64,000 bases of DNA from Bacteroidales bacterium (GTDB taxonomy: Bacteria; Bacteroidota; Bacteroidia; Bacteroidales; F082), in the NCBI GenBank assembly GCA_017538795.1, contig JAFYIE010000093.1, positions 1-64,000 of the forward strand. The letters run 5' to 3'. The notes under the pieces are model-generated. The model did no database searches. It was not told the origin of the DNA and saw only the letters and a list, made by a program, of their open reading frames with translations. This document shows, piece after piece, positions 52,417 through 60,996 of the stretch. A program made the position numbers and the translations under genes. Position 1 is the first letter of the stretch. Every line of letters starts with the position of its first letter.

Positions 52417-53727
52417 ATGGATATGCTTATTTTAGTTTCGAAAACGACAAATCGTCTGCATTATATCTTTGACCTTATCTTCAAAGATTTGCTTGGTATT
52501 TCTTTCAAATTAACGACTGATAATGAGACTTTTACGTCTTATAACGGCCCTAAATTCCACTATGGCAACAACCAGTTTTGGAACGAGCCTTTCCAGAAAG
52601 CGACGACTCTGCTTTTCGAACACGACATCACCGAAAAAGAGTTGAAAATCGTTGATTATAAAGATACTAAGGCGATTTTTCCGGTATACAACGACAAGTC
52701 GATTTTCCCGTTCGACATCTTCGCGGCCTCATTCTACTTGGTATCGCGCTACGAAGAGTACCTGCCGCACATCAACGACAAATATAACCGCTTTCAGGCT
52801 AAGGACTCTATCTTATTCAAAATGAATATGTTAGACAAGCCACTCGTCAACATCTGGGCTATCGAACTGGGCAACATCTTGAAGGCGATTTATCCTGAGA
52901 TTCAGTTGAAAAAGAAGTCGTTTACCTTCATTCCGACCTACGACGTCGACGCGGCCTGGGCGTATAAAAACAAAGGTATTTTCCGCACTTTGGCATCATC
53001 GGCGCGCGACATTCTCAATGTAGATTTCAATGAGTTTAAGACAAGGAAGAATGTCATTTTAGGCAGACAGAAAGACCCGTTCGACACTTTCGACTATCAG
53101 CTGCAGCTGCAGAAAGAGCTGAATCTGCATCCTTTATATTTCATCCTTTGCGGAGAATACGACCTTAACGACAAAAATATCTCGCTGAGAAACGACAACT
53201 TCCAGAACCTGATAAAACGTCTTGGCGACTATGCGAAAGTAGGCATACACCCTTCATTTTCATCATATCTGAACAAAGAGAAAGTCAAGATGGAGGTGAC
53301 AAACCTCTCGAAGGTGCTGAATCGCGAAATCACAATAAGCCGACAGCATTTCCTGCGACTACGTATGCCGTTGAGCTATCAGATCCTCATCGATTTGGAT
53401 ATCACCGACGACTACACCATGGGTTACGCCACACTAACAGGCTTCCGCGCCGGCATCGCCGACACATTCCATTTCTTTGACCTCGAACACGACAACGTCA
53501 CCAACCTAAATATCCACCCATTCGCCGTGATGGACGGCACCTTGCGCGATTATCTCGACCTCAACGTCGACGAATCGTACGAAAAAACCGTAAAACTCAT
53601 ACAAGAGGTAAAAAATGTGAACGGGACATTCATCTTGCTATGGCATAACGAGACGCTCAGCGACGAAAAACGTTGGAAAGGCTGGGTTGCGCTTTATAGA
53701 AGAATCCTCGACTACGCACTGAATTGA
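52417..53727 (+). CDS. Polysaccharide deacetylase family protein (DUF7033-like N-terminus)
   Basis: This is a 436-residue protein. The N-terminal 165 residues (VSKTTNRLHYIFDLIFKDLLGISFKLTTD, FDIFAASFYLVSRYEEYLPH) match the domain I know as DUF7033, which precedes a deacetylase in Bacteroidota. The C-terminal part begins FTFIPTYDVDAAW, where the DxD metal site of NodB-type enzymes would lie, and later shows VGIHPSFSSY and LLWHNETLSD. It would act on a sugar polymer. It has no signal peptide. The start is 52417 or 52423 (second ATG). The FemAB-like gene starts within its stop. Confidence 0.82.
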   Translation: MDMLILVSKTTNRLHYIFDLIFKDLLGISFKLTTDNETFTSYNGPKFHYGNNQFWNEPFQKATTLLFEHDITEKELKIVDYKDTKAIFPVYNDKSIFPFDIFAASFYLVSRYEEYLPHINDKYNRFQAKDSILFKMNMLDKPLVNIWAIELGNILKAIYPEIQLKKKSFTFIPTYDVDAAWAYKNKGIFRTLASSARDILNVDFNEFKTRKNVILGRQKDPFDTFDYQLQLQKELNLHPLYFILCGEYDLNDKNISLRNDNFQNLIKRLGDYAKVGIHPSFSSYLNKEKVKMEVTNLSKVLNREITISRQHFLRLRMPLSYQILIDLDITDDYTMGYATLTGFRAGIADTFHFFDLEHDNVTNLNIHPFAVMDGTLRDYLDLNVDESYEKTVKLIQEVKNVNGTFILLWHNETLSDEKRWKGWVALYRRILDYALN

Positions 53728-54641
53728 TGATACGTTATTTGACTCATAATCAGATATATACGCAACGTTGGGACGAATGTATTGAGAAAAGTCCCGACGG
53801 AAACGTCTATGCTTGGTCGTGGTATCTCGATGTGGTTCATCCCAATTGGGAAGCCTTGGTTGAAGACGATTATGAGTGCGTGATGCCCCTTACAGGCAAC
53901 AAAAAATTCGGCATAAATTATTTGTTTCAGCCGTTTTTTACACAAAAATTTGGAGTTTTTGGGAAAACCGAGGTAACAGAAGAAAAAATCGAGCAGTTTT
54001 TTGAGGCGATTCCAGGGAAATTCAAGTTTGCGGAGTTTAGAATTAATAAGTCGTATGAGACTGATAATCATCGCAATATTGAACTTTCTTTAAATCAAAA
54101 TTATTCCGTTTTGGCCGAAAACTACCACTCCAACACCAAGCGTAATCTCGCCAAAGCTAAAAAACAAGGCCTGACGATAGTTGAAAACGCTGAACCATCA
54201 GCAATAATTGAACTCTTCAGGAAAAACAGAGGCAAGAAAATAAAACATTGGGGCGACAAAGAATACAATCGGTTGCTGAGCTTAGTCGAAGCAGCCAAGA
54301 ATCACAGCGCTTGTTTTGTTTTAGGAGTTCAAAACCCTGACAATCAGTTGATTGCCGGCTCATTTTTCATGACAAGCCACAACAAGATAGTGTTTCTTTT
54401 CTCCGGCTCCGACGAGTCGAACAAAGAGAACCACGGACTGACATTTTTGCTCGATTACGTCATCGAAAAATACAGCGGCACACAAAAAATCCTCGATTTT
54501 GAGGGCTCCGACAACGACGGATTAGCAAGGTTTTACAAGGGTTTTGGAGGAGAGGAAAAATTTTATAAAGAATTGAAGTTCAACAAACTAAATAAATTTT
54601 ATAACTTTGCGTTGAAAATTTTCAAACAAAATAAAATTTAA
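53727..54641 (+). CDS. FemAB/GNAT-like acyltransferase
   Basis: This 304-residue protein has the double-GNAT look of FemAB and related peptidyl or acyl transferases: HPNWEALVEDDYECVMPL, KNRGKKIKHWGDKEYNRLLSLVEAA, GVQNPDNQLIAGSFFMTSHNKIVFLFSGSDESNKENHGLTFLLDYVIEKY, and a final FEGSDNDGLARFYKGFGGEEKFY, which is a recurrent end motif in this group. The ATG at 53727 shares a base with the deacetylase stop (TGATG); a TTG one codon earlier is less likely. Coupling with a deacetylase suggests cell-wall or surface polymer modification, but the acceptor is unknown. Confidence 0.75.
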   Translation: MIRYLTHNQIYTQRWDECIEKSPDGNVYAWSWYLDVVHPNWEALVEDDYECVMPLTGNKKFGINYLFQPFFTQKFGVFGKTEVTEEKIEQFFEAIPGKFKFAEFRINKSYETDNHRNIELSLNQNYSVLAENYHSNTKRNLAKAKKQGLTIVENAEPSAIIELFRKNRGKKIKHWGDKEYNRLLSLVEAAKNHSACFVLGVQNPDNQLIAGSFFMTSHNKIVFLFSGSDESNKENHGLTFLLDYVIEKYSGTQKILDFEGSDNDGLARFYKGFGGEEKFYKELKFNKLNKFYNFALKIFKQNKI

Positions 54642-54647
54642 CAAATC

Positions 54648-55307
54648 ATGGTAAAAGTCATAGAAGTAGGTGCTAAAAACAGCATCATCAACAACTACAT
54701 AGCTGAGCTTAGAAACGTTGAAGTGCAAGGCGACAGGATGCGTTTCCGCAGAAATCTTGAACGCATTGGCGAACTCATCGCATACGAAATCAGCAAGACT
54801 CTTGATTATGAGACTGTTTGTGTCACCACCCCACTCGGTGAGAAAGAGATGAATATCTTGGTTGATCAGCCTGTCCTCGCCACCATCATGCGTGCCGGAC
54901 TGCCTCTGCATCAAGGCTTTTTGAATGTCTTCGACAAGGCCGACAACGCTTTCATCGCGGCATACAGAAAATATGACAAAAACGAGGACTTCGAAATCCG
55001 AATCGAATACTATTCAGCCGCCGACATCCACGACCGTGTCTTGATGCTAGTCGACCCGATGCTCGCCACAGGTTCCTCTCTCGTGCAGTGCCTCGACGGC
55101 CTTCTTCACGACGAAATGACGCCTAAGAAACTGCATCTCGTGTCTGTCATTGCAAGTGCTGAAGGCGTCGACTACGTGAAAAAGAAACTCAACAAATACG
55201 ATGCCACCTTGTGGATTGGCAACATCGACGACGAACTGACAGCGAAGGCATATATAGTACCAGGATTAGGTGATGCCGGCGACCTCGCATACGGAGAGAA
55301 GGAGTAG
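54648..55307 (+). CDS. upp: Uracil phosphoribosyltransferase
   Basis: Upp makes UMP from uracil and PRPP in pyrimidine salvage. The 219-residue protein has the PRPP-binding motif in LMLVDPMLATGSSLVQCLDGL and the uracil-site region YIVPGLGDAGDLAYGEKE at the C-terminus. RAGLPLHQGFLNVFDKADNAFIAAYRK also fits. It starts six bases after the FemAB-like gene. Its stop codon overlaps the first unit of a heptamer array. Confidence 0.94.
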   Translation: MVKVIEVGAKNSIINNYIAELRNVEVQGDRMRFRRNLERIGELIAYEISKTLDYETVCVTTPLGEKEMNILVDQPVLATIMRAGLPLHQGFLNVFDKADNAFIAAYRKYDKNEDFEIRIEYYSAADIHDRVLMLVDPMLATGSSLVQCLDGLLHDEMTPKKLHLVSVIASAEGVDYVKKKLNKYDATLWIGNIDDELTAKAYIVPGLGDAGDLAYGEKE

Positions 55308-55355
55308 TTTGAAATTTGAAGTTTGAAGTTAGCAGTTGTTCAGTTAGTCAGTTTA
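55305..55355. repeat. Heptamer array (AGTTTGA type) running into octamers
   Basis: Units AGTTTGA, AATTTGA, AGTTTGA, AGTTAGC, AGTTGTT start at the upp stop codon and pass into CAGTTAGT-type words like those at 2523-2600. Confidence 0.75.
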
Positions 55356-55387
55356 ACACCCAACGGATTAAATATATTTAAACCATT

Positions 55388-56734
55388 ATGGCAAATAATA
55401 AAGAAAGTTTCGGTTCAAAATTTGGGATTATAGCGGCGGCGGCAGGTTCAGCCATCGGATTAGGTAATATTTACCGTTTCCCGTGCGAGGCTGGTGCCAA
55501 CGGCGGCGGCGCGTTTTTCATAGTTTATTTAAGCGTGGTGATCCTTCTGGGGTTGCCGCTTATGGTTACCGAGTTTACCATTGGCCGACGTTCGGGCAAG
55601 AATCCGGTGGGCGCGTTCAAAGCTTTGGCTCCGAAAGCAAAAGGCTGGGGCTCAATAGGTTACATGGGCGTGATATGCGCATTCCTCATCCTCGCATTCT
55701 ACTGCACCGTGGCAGGTTGGACTATCGACGCTGTGGGAAAATCCATCATCAACTATTATCACGGCTTGGATAAGGCTACCATCCAGACTGATTTCAACAA
55801 CCTGATGAACGAGTCGTGGCAACCTATCCTCAGTGAAGGCATTTTCATCTTCCTCACCGCCTTTATCATCGTAAAAGGTGTGACAAAAGGCATCGAGAAA
55901 TACTCGAAAATCCTAATGCCCGTGTTGCTCGGCATACTTATCATCCTCGGTGTCAAATCGTTGACTTTATCAGGTGCAGCTGATGGTATAGAATTCTTCC
56001 TTAAACCCGATTTCTCTAAGATTACAGGCAAGGTGCTCATCAGCGCGCTCGGACAGGCGTTCTTCTCGTTGAGTTTGGGCATGGGCTGTCTGATAACCTA
56101 CGGCTCCTACATCGCGAAGAACGACAACCTCACCTCCACTGCGTTCGCTGTGTGCATCAGCGACACCCTCATCGCAATTTTGGCCGGCATCGTCATCTTC
56201 CCGGCGGCTTTCACGTTCGGAATCAAGCCTGAAGCAGGCAACGAGCTGGCGTTCGTCACTTTGCCGATGCTTTTCAACCAGATGGCCGGCGGCTATTTCT
56301 TCTGCCTGATTTTCTTCTTGCTTTTGACAATAGCAGCCCTCACCTCATCCATCTCATTGCTGGAAGTGCCGGTTTTGTATCTCACCGAACAGCTGCATAT
56401 AAGCCGCAAAAAAGCCACTTATTACTCGGCACTCGGAGTATTTGTGCTGTGCGTTATTTCAAGTGAAAGTCTGCACGACGGCTCCCCGCTGAGACTTTTC
56501 GGAATGAGTGTTTTCGACTCCCTCGACGCATTCACCTCGACATTCCTGATGACCATCGGTGGCCTGTTGACAGTGATTTTCCTCGGCTGGAAGATGAAGA
56601 AAGCCGATTTCATGGACGAATTCACGAACAACGGCACCGTCAATATGGAATTGAGAAAAATCATGTATTTCATCATCAAATTCTTAGCACCAGTGGCAAT
56701 AACAGTAATTTTGATTACACAATTTATTAAATAA
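55388..56734 (+). CDS. Sodium-dependent transporter of the NSS family
   Basis: This is a 448-residue inner-membrane symporter. The N-terminal signature is clear: GSKFGIIAAAAGSAIGLGNIYRFPCEAGANGGGAFFIVYL, which carries the Na1 and substrate residues of the LeuT fold, followed by TM2 (LSVVILLGLPLMVTEFTIGRRSGK) and eight or nine further hydrophobic segments. Bacterial relatives take up amino acids such as tyrosine, tryptophan or methionine with Na+; the exact substrate cannot be read. It has 11 or so TM segments, as many bacterial NSS proteins do. Confidence 0.92.
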   Translation: MANNKESFGSKFGIIAAAAGSAIGLGNIYRFPCEAGANGGGAFFIVYLSVVILLGLPLMVTEFTIGRRSGKNPVGAFKALAPKAKGWGSIGYMGVICAFLILAFYCTVAGWTIDAVGKSIINYYHGLDKATIQTDFNNLMNESWQPILSEGIFIFLTAFIIVKGVTKGIEKYSKILMPVLLGILIILGVKSLTLSGAADGIEFFLKPDFSKITGKVLISALGQAFFSLSLGMGCLITYGSYIAKNDNLTSTAFAVCISDTLIAILAGIVIFPAAFTFGIKPEAGNELAFVTLPMLFNQMAGGYFFCLIFFLLLTIAALTSSISLLEVPVLYLTEQLHISRKKATYYSALGVFVLCVISSESLHDGSPLRLFGMSVFDSLDAFTSTFLMTIGGLLTVIFLGWKMKKADFMDEFTNNGTVNMELRKIMYFIIKFLAPVAITVILITQFIK

Positions 56735-56783
56735 AGTTAGGAGTTAGAAGTTAGTAGTTAAATAATTTCTAACTTCTAACTAA
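56735..56783. repeat. Inverted heptamer array (AGTTAGA / TAACTTC type)
   Basis: Units AGTTAGG, AGTTAGA, AGTTAGT, AGTTAAA start right after the transporter stop and are followed by complementary units TAATTTC, TAACTTC, TAACTAA. All keep a 7-base register. Confidence 0.8.
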
Positions 56784-56797
56784 TAAAACCAATTTTT

Positions 56798-57544
56798 ATG
56801 GATAATTTCAAGCGTTTTATGACTTTTTCGCGTGGCGAACGCATTGCAATCATTACTATCGTGTCGATAATTGTTATCATATTGATTGCCAAATACTTAA
56901 TTATTTCAAATCCTCCAAAACGAACGTATTTTTTTCATGATTTGGATTCGATTATTGAACGTAGGAATGCGATGCTGGATTCGATTAGGATTGCTGATTC
57001 GATTGAGAAGCAGACTGCCAAACAGAATCAGATTCCTCGCTACGCTCGGAATGACAGAGCCGTCATTTCGAGTGAACCTCGAGCGAAGAGAGAGGGTAAT
57101 CGAGAAATCTCCGAGATTTCTCCACTTCCTGCGGTCGGTCGAAACGACGTGTTAATCGACATCAACACTGCCGACACCACATTATTGAAACAGTTGCCAG
57201 GAATTGGCGGCGCTTACGCAAAATGGATAGTGGAATATCGCGAAAAACTTGGCGGATACTGCGAGACAGAGCAGCTGCTGGAGATTTATCGCATGGACAC
57301 CACACGATACAACGAATTCAAAAATCAAGTGAAAATCGATTCGACTTTTATTCCTAAAAGACTGAGAATCAACTCTGATACATTTAAGGTTTTGTTAAAG
57401 CATCCTTATCTCGAATTCGACGACGTGAAGAAAATTGTGAATCACCGAGAACAAAAAGGAATGATTGCATCGTGGGAGCAACTCGTGAAAGTCGTTGGCG
57501 ACGCAATCAATCCGAAATTACAGTATTATATTGATTATCAATAA
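56798..57544 (+). CDS. Membrane-anchored helix-hairpin-helix (ComEA-like) protein with repeat-derived linker
   Basis: This is a 248-residue protein. A membrane segment lies at residues 17-37 (IAIITIVSIIVIILIAKYLII) and a charged stretch follows (40-77). Residues 78-117 (IPRYARNDR to AVGRNDV) are encoded by two interspersed repeats placed end to end. The C-terminal half has two helix-hairpin-helix units: DINTADTTLLKQLPGIGGAYAKWIVEYRE (about 120-150) and KVLLKHPYLEFDDVKKIVNHRE with its partner (about 190-220). The domain order fits the ComEA-like DNA-binding family in Bacteroidota, so it could tether DNA at the membrane. It abuts the ccsBA stop with no gap. Confidence 0.85.
   Translation: MDNFKRFMTFSRGERIAIITIVSIIVIILIAKYLIISNPPKRTYFFHDLDSIIERRNAMLDSIRIADSIEKQTAKQNQIPRYARNDRAVISSEPRAKREGNREISEISPLPAVGRNDVLIDINTADTTLLKQLPGIGGAYAKWIVEYREKLGGYCETEQLLEIYRMDTTRYNEFKNQVKIDSTFIPKRLRINSDTFKVLLKHPYLEFDDVKKIVNHREQKGMIASWEQLVKVVGDAINPKLQYYIDYQ
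57031..57056. repeat. Interspersed repeat inside the helix-hairpin-helix gene (TCATTCCGAGC type, reverse)
   Basis: GATTCCTCGCTACGCTCGG, then AATGACA, is the reverse orientation of the unit at 25400-25428. It is translated as IPRYARND. Confidence 0.85.
57061..57149. repeat. Interspersed inverted repeat inside the helix-hairpin-helix gene (CGTCATTTCGAG type)
   Basis: It begins CGTCATTTCGAGTG and ends GTCGAAACGACG, with inner arms GAGAAATCTC and GAGATTTCTC. It is the same type as 27842-27931 but lies inside an open frame, only four bases after another repeat. Confidence 0.85.
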
Positions 57545-59587
57545 TCAACTACCGTATGCGTGCATTCCGCCGAGAAGGTTGACGCCGAAATACGTCATCA
57601 GCACGGTGAGGAATGCCAAAATATTGAAAATGTGGAAATTCATAGGTTTCTGCAAACCAGGAGCCATGTTTTTGTGCAAAGCGATGGCGTAAACCATCAA
57701 CGTTATCAGCGACCACGTCTCCTTCGGATCCCAAGCCCAGTAAGTGCCCCACGAGATATTAGCCCATACCGCGCCAATCATGATGCCGAGCGCCAGACAC
57801 ATCACCGCAGGATAGTGCATCGCATGCGAGATGTCGGCCATACGTGTAACAGCAGTCTCCGAATCTTTATTGAAAATCCTGATAACCACAGCGGCTAAGC
57901 CGTTTATCAACATGAAAGCGAGCAAAGCATAGGCAATCATAATCACTGCGACATGCATGCCAAGCAGCGGTGACGAAAGCACCGGCACCAACGGCGTGAT
58001 TTTCGGGTTTTTCGAGCTCATCACCGCGACAAGCATCATCAAACCGCAGACTATCAAACCTGTTGCGACAACATTAACGCCATCGGTCTTCTTCCGTGAA
58101 GCCATGACACCTGCCATCAGGAGCGACACCCAAGCCATAAAATGTTGAGTCTCAGCACTTTTAGTCAACGGGATATATCCAGCCACAATCCAACGCAGTA
58201 TTATTAAAAACGTCAGGAAGGCGAACATTATCCAATTTATTGATAATGAAGTATTTGCAATGAATTTGGATATTTGTTTTCCCATAGCCGTGAAGACGCA
58301 GAAAATCACGAAAAGCACTATTCCGAAAAGTAACGAAAGATAGGCGACATAATTGTATTTTGCCCAGACATTGTAAATTTTCTCGGTTTTGAAGCGGAAA
58401 TCCGAAGGCAACGACGTCGTTCCGTCGGCTGCGATGCCGTTTTTCCGCTGGTAAGCCTTGATTTTTGCCAATGTCTCCGAAAGTGTCGCAAAATCCTGTT
58501 TCACCACGAGCTCATTAAGATAACTCATTGATTTTCTGATAAATATCCATTCGTCATCGCTTAACTTCTCAGGCAGATTGTCATTTGGGCTCAGCCATTT
58601 CACCGTTCCGTCGGGCTGTTGGCAAGGATAAATCTTTGTCAAGGCACCGGTTTGGAACGACTCAACAAGATGTTTCACTTCGTCGCGCTTACTCACCTGA
58701 CGCTCAGTGCCTTTCCAATATGTCGGGTAAAACATCCAGCCGGCAAGAACCTGTTCGGGCGTGAAGCCTTGGTAGGTCGTACTTCCGTAAAGTTTCACGG
58801 TAAAATCCTTCGCAAACGTCTGCATCGGCGATATTCTGCCGCCGTAATAGATGTAAAGGTCACCGATTTCAGCCGCGACATCTTTCGGCAATGTCTTGAG
58901 TTCATTGGCATTGGCAACCGGAGCTATCATCATCATTATCAGCAAGATAGCAAGGCTTTTCGCATATTGCGGCATCGGTTTTACAACTATCTTTTTAATG
59001 AAAATCAGAAGCATCGAAATTGTCAAAAGCAAGTAACCCAAATAAGTCACCGTGATACCCCAAGGGTCGTGCTGAACAGTGAGAGTGCAGCCTTTCAGGT
59101 CCTCGTCGAAATCTTCGTTAAAGAAACGGAATCCCTTGTATTTCAAGATGTTATTCATCGAAATCATGTCTTCTTTGAGGATATTGCCATCGTCGTCGGT
59201 GAGTGTCACGTATGAGACATAATCGGCATGCGACATGGTGCCGGGGTAATAGACGATGTCAAATTTATGCAGCTTGACAAAAAACGGCAACTCGCCTTTA
59301 ACCGGTTCATTTTCAACAAAATGCATGCTGAAATTCTGACTTGTGGTGTATGTCAGGAAGCCGCCGAGCAGAATAAGCACTATCGCCATATGAGTGCCGA
59401 AAACAGCAGGTCTTTTCCATGTTTTCCCTTTAATGACGCTGAAAACCAGCGAGGCGGCGAAGACGAACAGTAATGTCACGAACCACCATTTGTCGTAAAA
59501 CGGTGTTTTCACTAAAGTGCTGACTATCAAAGTGAGGATCGTTATAATCCGCACAATTAACGAGATTCGATGAATATTAATTTTCAT
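57545..59587 (-). CDS. ccsBA: Cytochrome c biogenesis fusion protein CcsBA (ResB-ResC)
   Basis: This is a 680-residue inner-membrane fusion that carries haem across the membrane and ligates it to apocytochrome c. The N-terminal ResB-like part has four hydrophobic segments and a periplasmic domain (SQNFSMHFVENEPVKGELPFFVKLHKFDIVYYPGTMSHADYV). The C-terminal CcsA part has the tryptophan-rich motif WANISWGTYWAWDPKETWSLI and histidines flanking it. Bacteroidota often place it beside cytochrome c nitrite reductase (nrfHA); those genes are not in this window. It has its own promoter box. Confidence 0.92.
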   Translation of the reverse strand: MKINIHRISLIVRIITILTLIVSTLVKTPFYDKWWFVTLLFVFAASLVFSVIKGKTWKRPAVFGTHMAIVLILLGGFLTYTTSQNFSMHFVENEPVKGELPFFVKLHKFDIVYYPGTMSHADYVSYVTLTDDDGNILKEDMISMNNILKYKGFRFFNEDFDEDLKGCTLTVQHDPWGITVTYLGYLLLTISMLLIFIKKIVVKPMPQYAKSLAILLIMMMIAPVANANELKTLPKDVAAEIGDLYIYYGGRISPMQTFAKDFTVKLYGSTTYQGFTPEQVLAGWMFYPTYWKGTERQVSKRDEVKHLVESFQTGALTKIYPCQQPDGTVKWLSPNDNLPEKLSDDEWIFIRKSMSYLNELVVKQDFATLSETLAKIKAYQRKNGIAADGTTSLPSDFRFKTEKIYNVWAKYNYVAYLSLLFGIVLFVIFCVFTAMGKQISKFIANTSLSINWIMFAFLTFLIILRWIVAGYIPLTKSAETQHFMAWVSLLMAGVMASRKKTDGVNVVATGLIVCGLMMLVAVMSSKNPKITPLVPVLSSPLLGMHVAVIMIAYALLAFMLINGLAAVVIRIFNKDSETAVTRMADISHAMHYPAVMCLALGIMIGAVWANISWGTYWAWDPKETWSLITLMVYAIALHKNMAPGLQKPMNFHIFNILAFLTVLMTYFGVNLLGGMHAYGS

Positions 59588-59604
59588 AGTTAAATTTTAA
59601 GCTG

Positions 59605-59612
59605 CAAAAATA
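59605..59612 (-). promoter_or_regulatory. Promoter -7 box for ccsBA
   Basis: The minus strand reads TATTTTTG, then CAG, 17 bases before the ccsBA ATG. Confidence 0.6.
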
Positions 59613-59630
59613 CTGATTTTTTAAATCGCT

Positions 59631-59975
59631 TCAATAAATTTCACAACAGCGTAACTGTTCGAGCGCCACCTCGCTGCCCATAGTCCAACCGTCACCAAAG
59701 TCATAGCCTATATTTATCACCACATGAGGCAAATCGATTCTGCCATGACCTTTTGCGTTTTTGTAACGGTCGGGATATGAATAGCGAAACATATTATCGC
59801 TGTAAAAATGTCGGGTGAAAACCGCCTCGCCATAACCTCCAATTGTTAATTTTGATTTTGTAACTTTTTGGTTTTCAGTAGAAATTGTGTCGTTTTCAGC
59901 AGCTCTTAAATCTTCCGTCAAGGAAAAAGAAATCAAAACCGTGAAAGCGAAAAATGATAATAAAAACTTTTTCAT
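59631..59975 (-). pseudogene. Truncated porin-like outer-membrane protein
   Basis: The frame encodes 114 residues: a signal peptide (to about RAAE), then KLTIGGYGEAVFTRHFYSDNMFRYSY and HGRIDLPHVVINIGYDFGDGWTMGSEVALEQ, which match the start of a much longer Bacteroidota porin-like barrel often found next to ccsBA and nrfA. After VALEQ the reading goes LRCCEIY and stops. In the family as I recall it, GWTMGSE and VALEQ are separated by some tens of residues, so this looks like an internal deletion plus loss of the rest. It is read here as a remnant. Confidence 0.65.
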
Positions 59976-60106
59976 CTCCTAAAAATTAACGCGTTTGTTG
60001 ATGAGGCGAAATTACTTCACATCATAAAGCGCTGGGGTCATCATTTTTAGGGATTTTTGTTTTTTTTGCATCATCATAATTGGTGATGATATGTAAAAAT
60101 TTTTTG

Positions 60107-60114
60107 TATATTTG
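60107..60114 (+). promoter_or_regulatory. Promoter -7 box for the polyvalent-kinase pseudogene
   Basis: TATATTTG followed by CA lies 24 bases before the ATG at 60139. The 60 bases upstream are T-rich and include a GCATCATCAT / ATGATGAT-like inverted repeat. Confidence 0.55.
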
Positions 60115-60138
60115 CATCGTAGAAAAAATAAAAGAATT

Positions 60139-60909
60139 ATGAACAATGCAGGGGTTTGGGCATCGATTAATGGCATCATTGCGGATGGTTTCACGCCTGA
60201 AGGTCTGCAAAAATTGGATAGTTATGCAGAACAATTCATCAGCGGGCGGTTGGTATATCAACGATTTTCACCGCGCGAACAGCATGGCTGCGCAGAGGGA
60301 GGTGCAACGCATGTCATTGCATCCTTACTCGCGGGAGCAAAAGCTGGAACAGATAGCGAGCATCAGGCAGCACTCGGCGATTTCAAAAGAGAGTGCCAAT
60401 TGGGAGCGCAGCAGGAAGCAGTAATTGAGATTTCATTTGGATATCAATTAGCCGAAGGAGGCGAAGCCATTGTTTATGACCATGGTTCAACCCTTATCAA
60501 ATCCATTGGATTGGACTATTTCATACAACCAATTTTTGCACTTGACCGTGTTTCTTTGCACAACGCCTATTTCCCTGAAACAGCAATGAAAGTGCTTGGA
60601 TTTGGCAGAACTGCAGAGGGTGATTTTAAAGTAATTGTTGAGCAACCTTTTATAGAAGGTTCACATGTATCAGACTAAAAAATTGCCGAATTTGCCCAAA
60701 AATTAGGCTTCGGTTTAATCAATCCTAAGAATTGGACTTATGCCACCCCTGAAATCTATTTGAGCGACCTTCATGATGAAAATGTAATACGCTCAAAGGA
60801 AGGGAATATTTTCGTTGTTGATTGCGACATCAGGATAAACACGCCAGAGTTGAAATGTGGTGGAAAAAGAAAATTGAATACTGATATAGAAATCATTAAT
60901 TACTTATAA
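60139..60909 (+). pseudogene. Putative polyvalent-protein kinase gene split by an in-frame TAA
   Basis: The frame runs 179 codons from the ATG at 60139 to a TAA at 60676-60678, then continues open and in frame for 76 more codons to a second TAA at 60907-60909. Both halves fit one protein: SYAEQFISGRLVYQRFSPREQHGCAEGGATHVIASLLAG, then IFALDRVSLHNAYFPETAMKVLGFGR and VEQPFIEGSHVSD before the stop, and FAQKLGFGLINPKNWTYATPEIYLSDLHDENVI with VVDCDIRINTPEL after it. This matches the kinase-like domain of phage and plasmid polyvalent proteins (HDEN catalytic loop, DCD for DFG). A single G-to-T change (GAA to TAA) would explain the stop. Confidence 0.7.
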
Positions 60910-60996
60910 TCATATATGTAAAAACACTATCCCAATTTTTTTGATATTTATCACTCTTCATTCCAAATCACAGAGAAAAAAGATAAAAATTTAATC

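Noticed and set aside
60146-60424. An alternative frame in the polyvalent-kinase region (92 codons)
   Set aside because: The other frame matches the expected family along its whole length and continues into the kinase part, so this one is a shadow.
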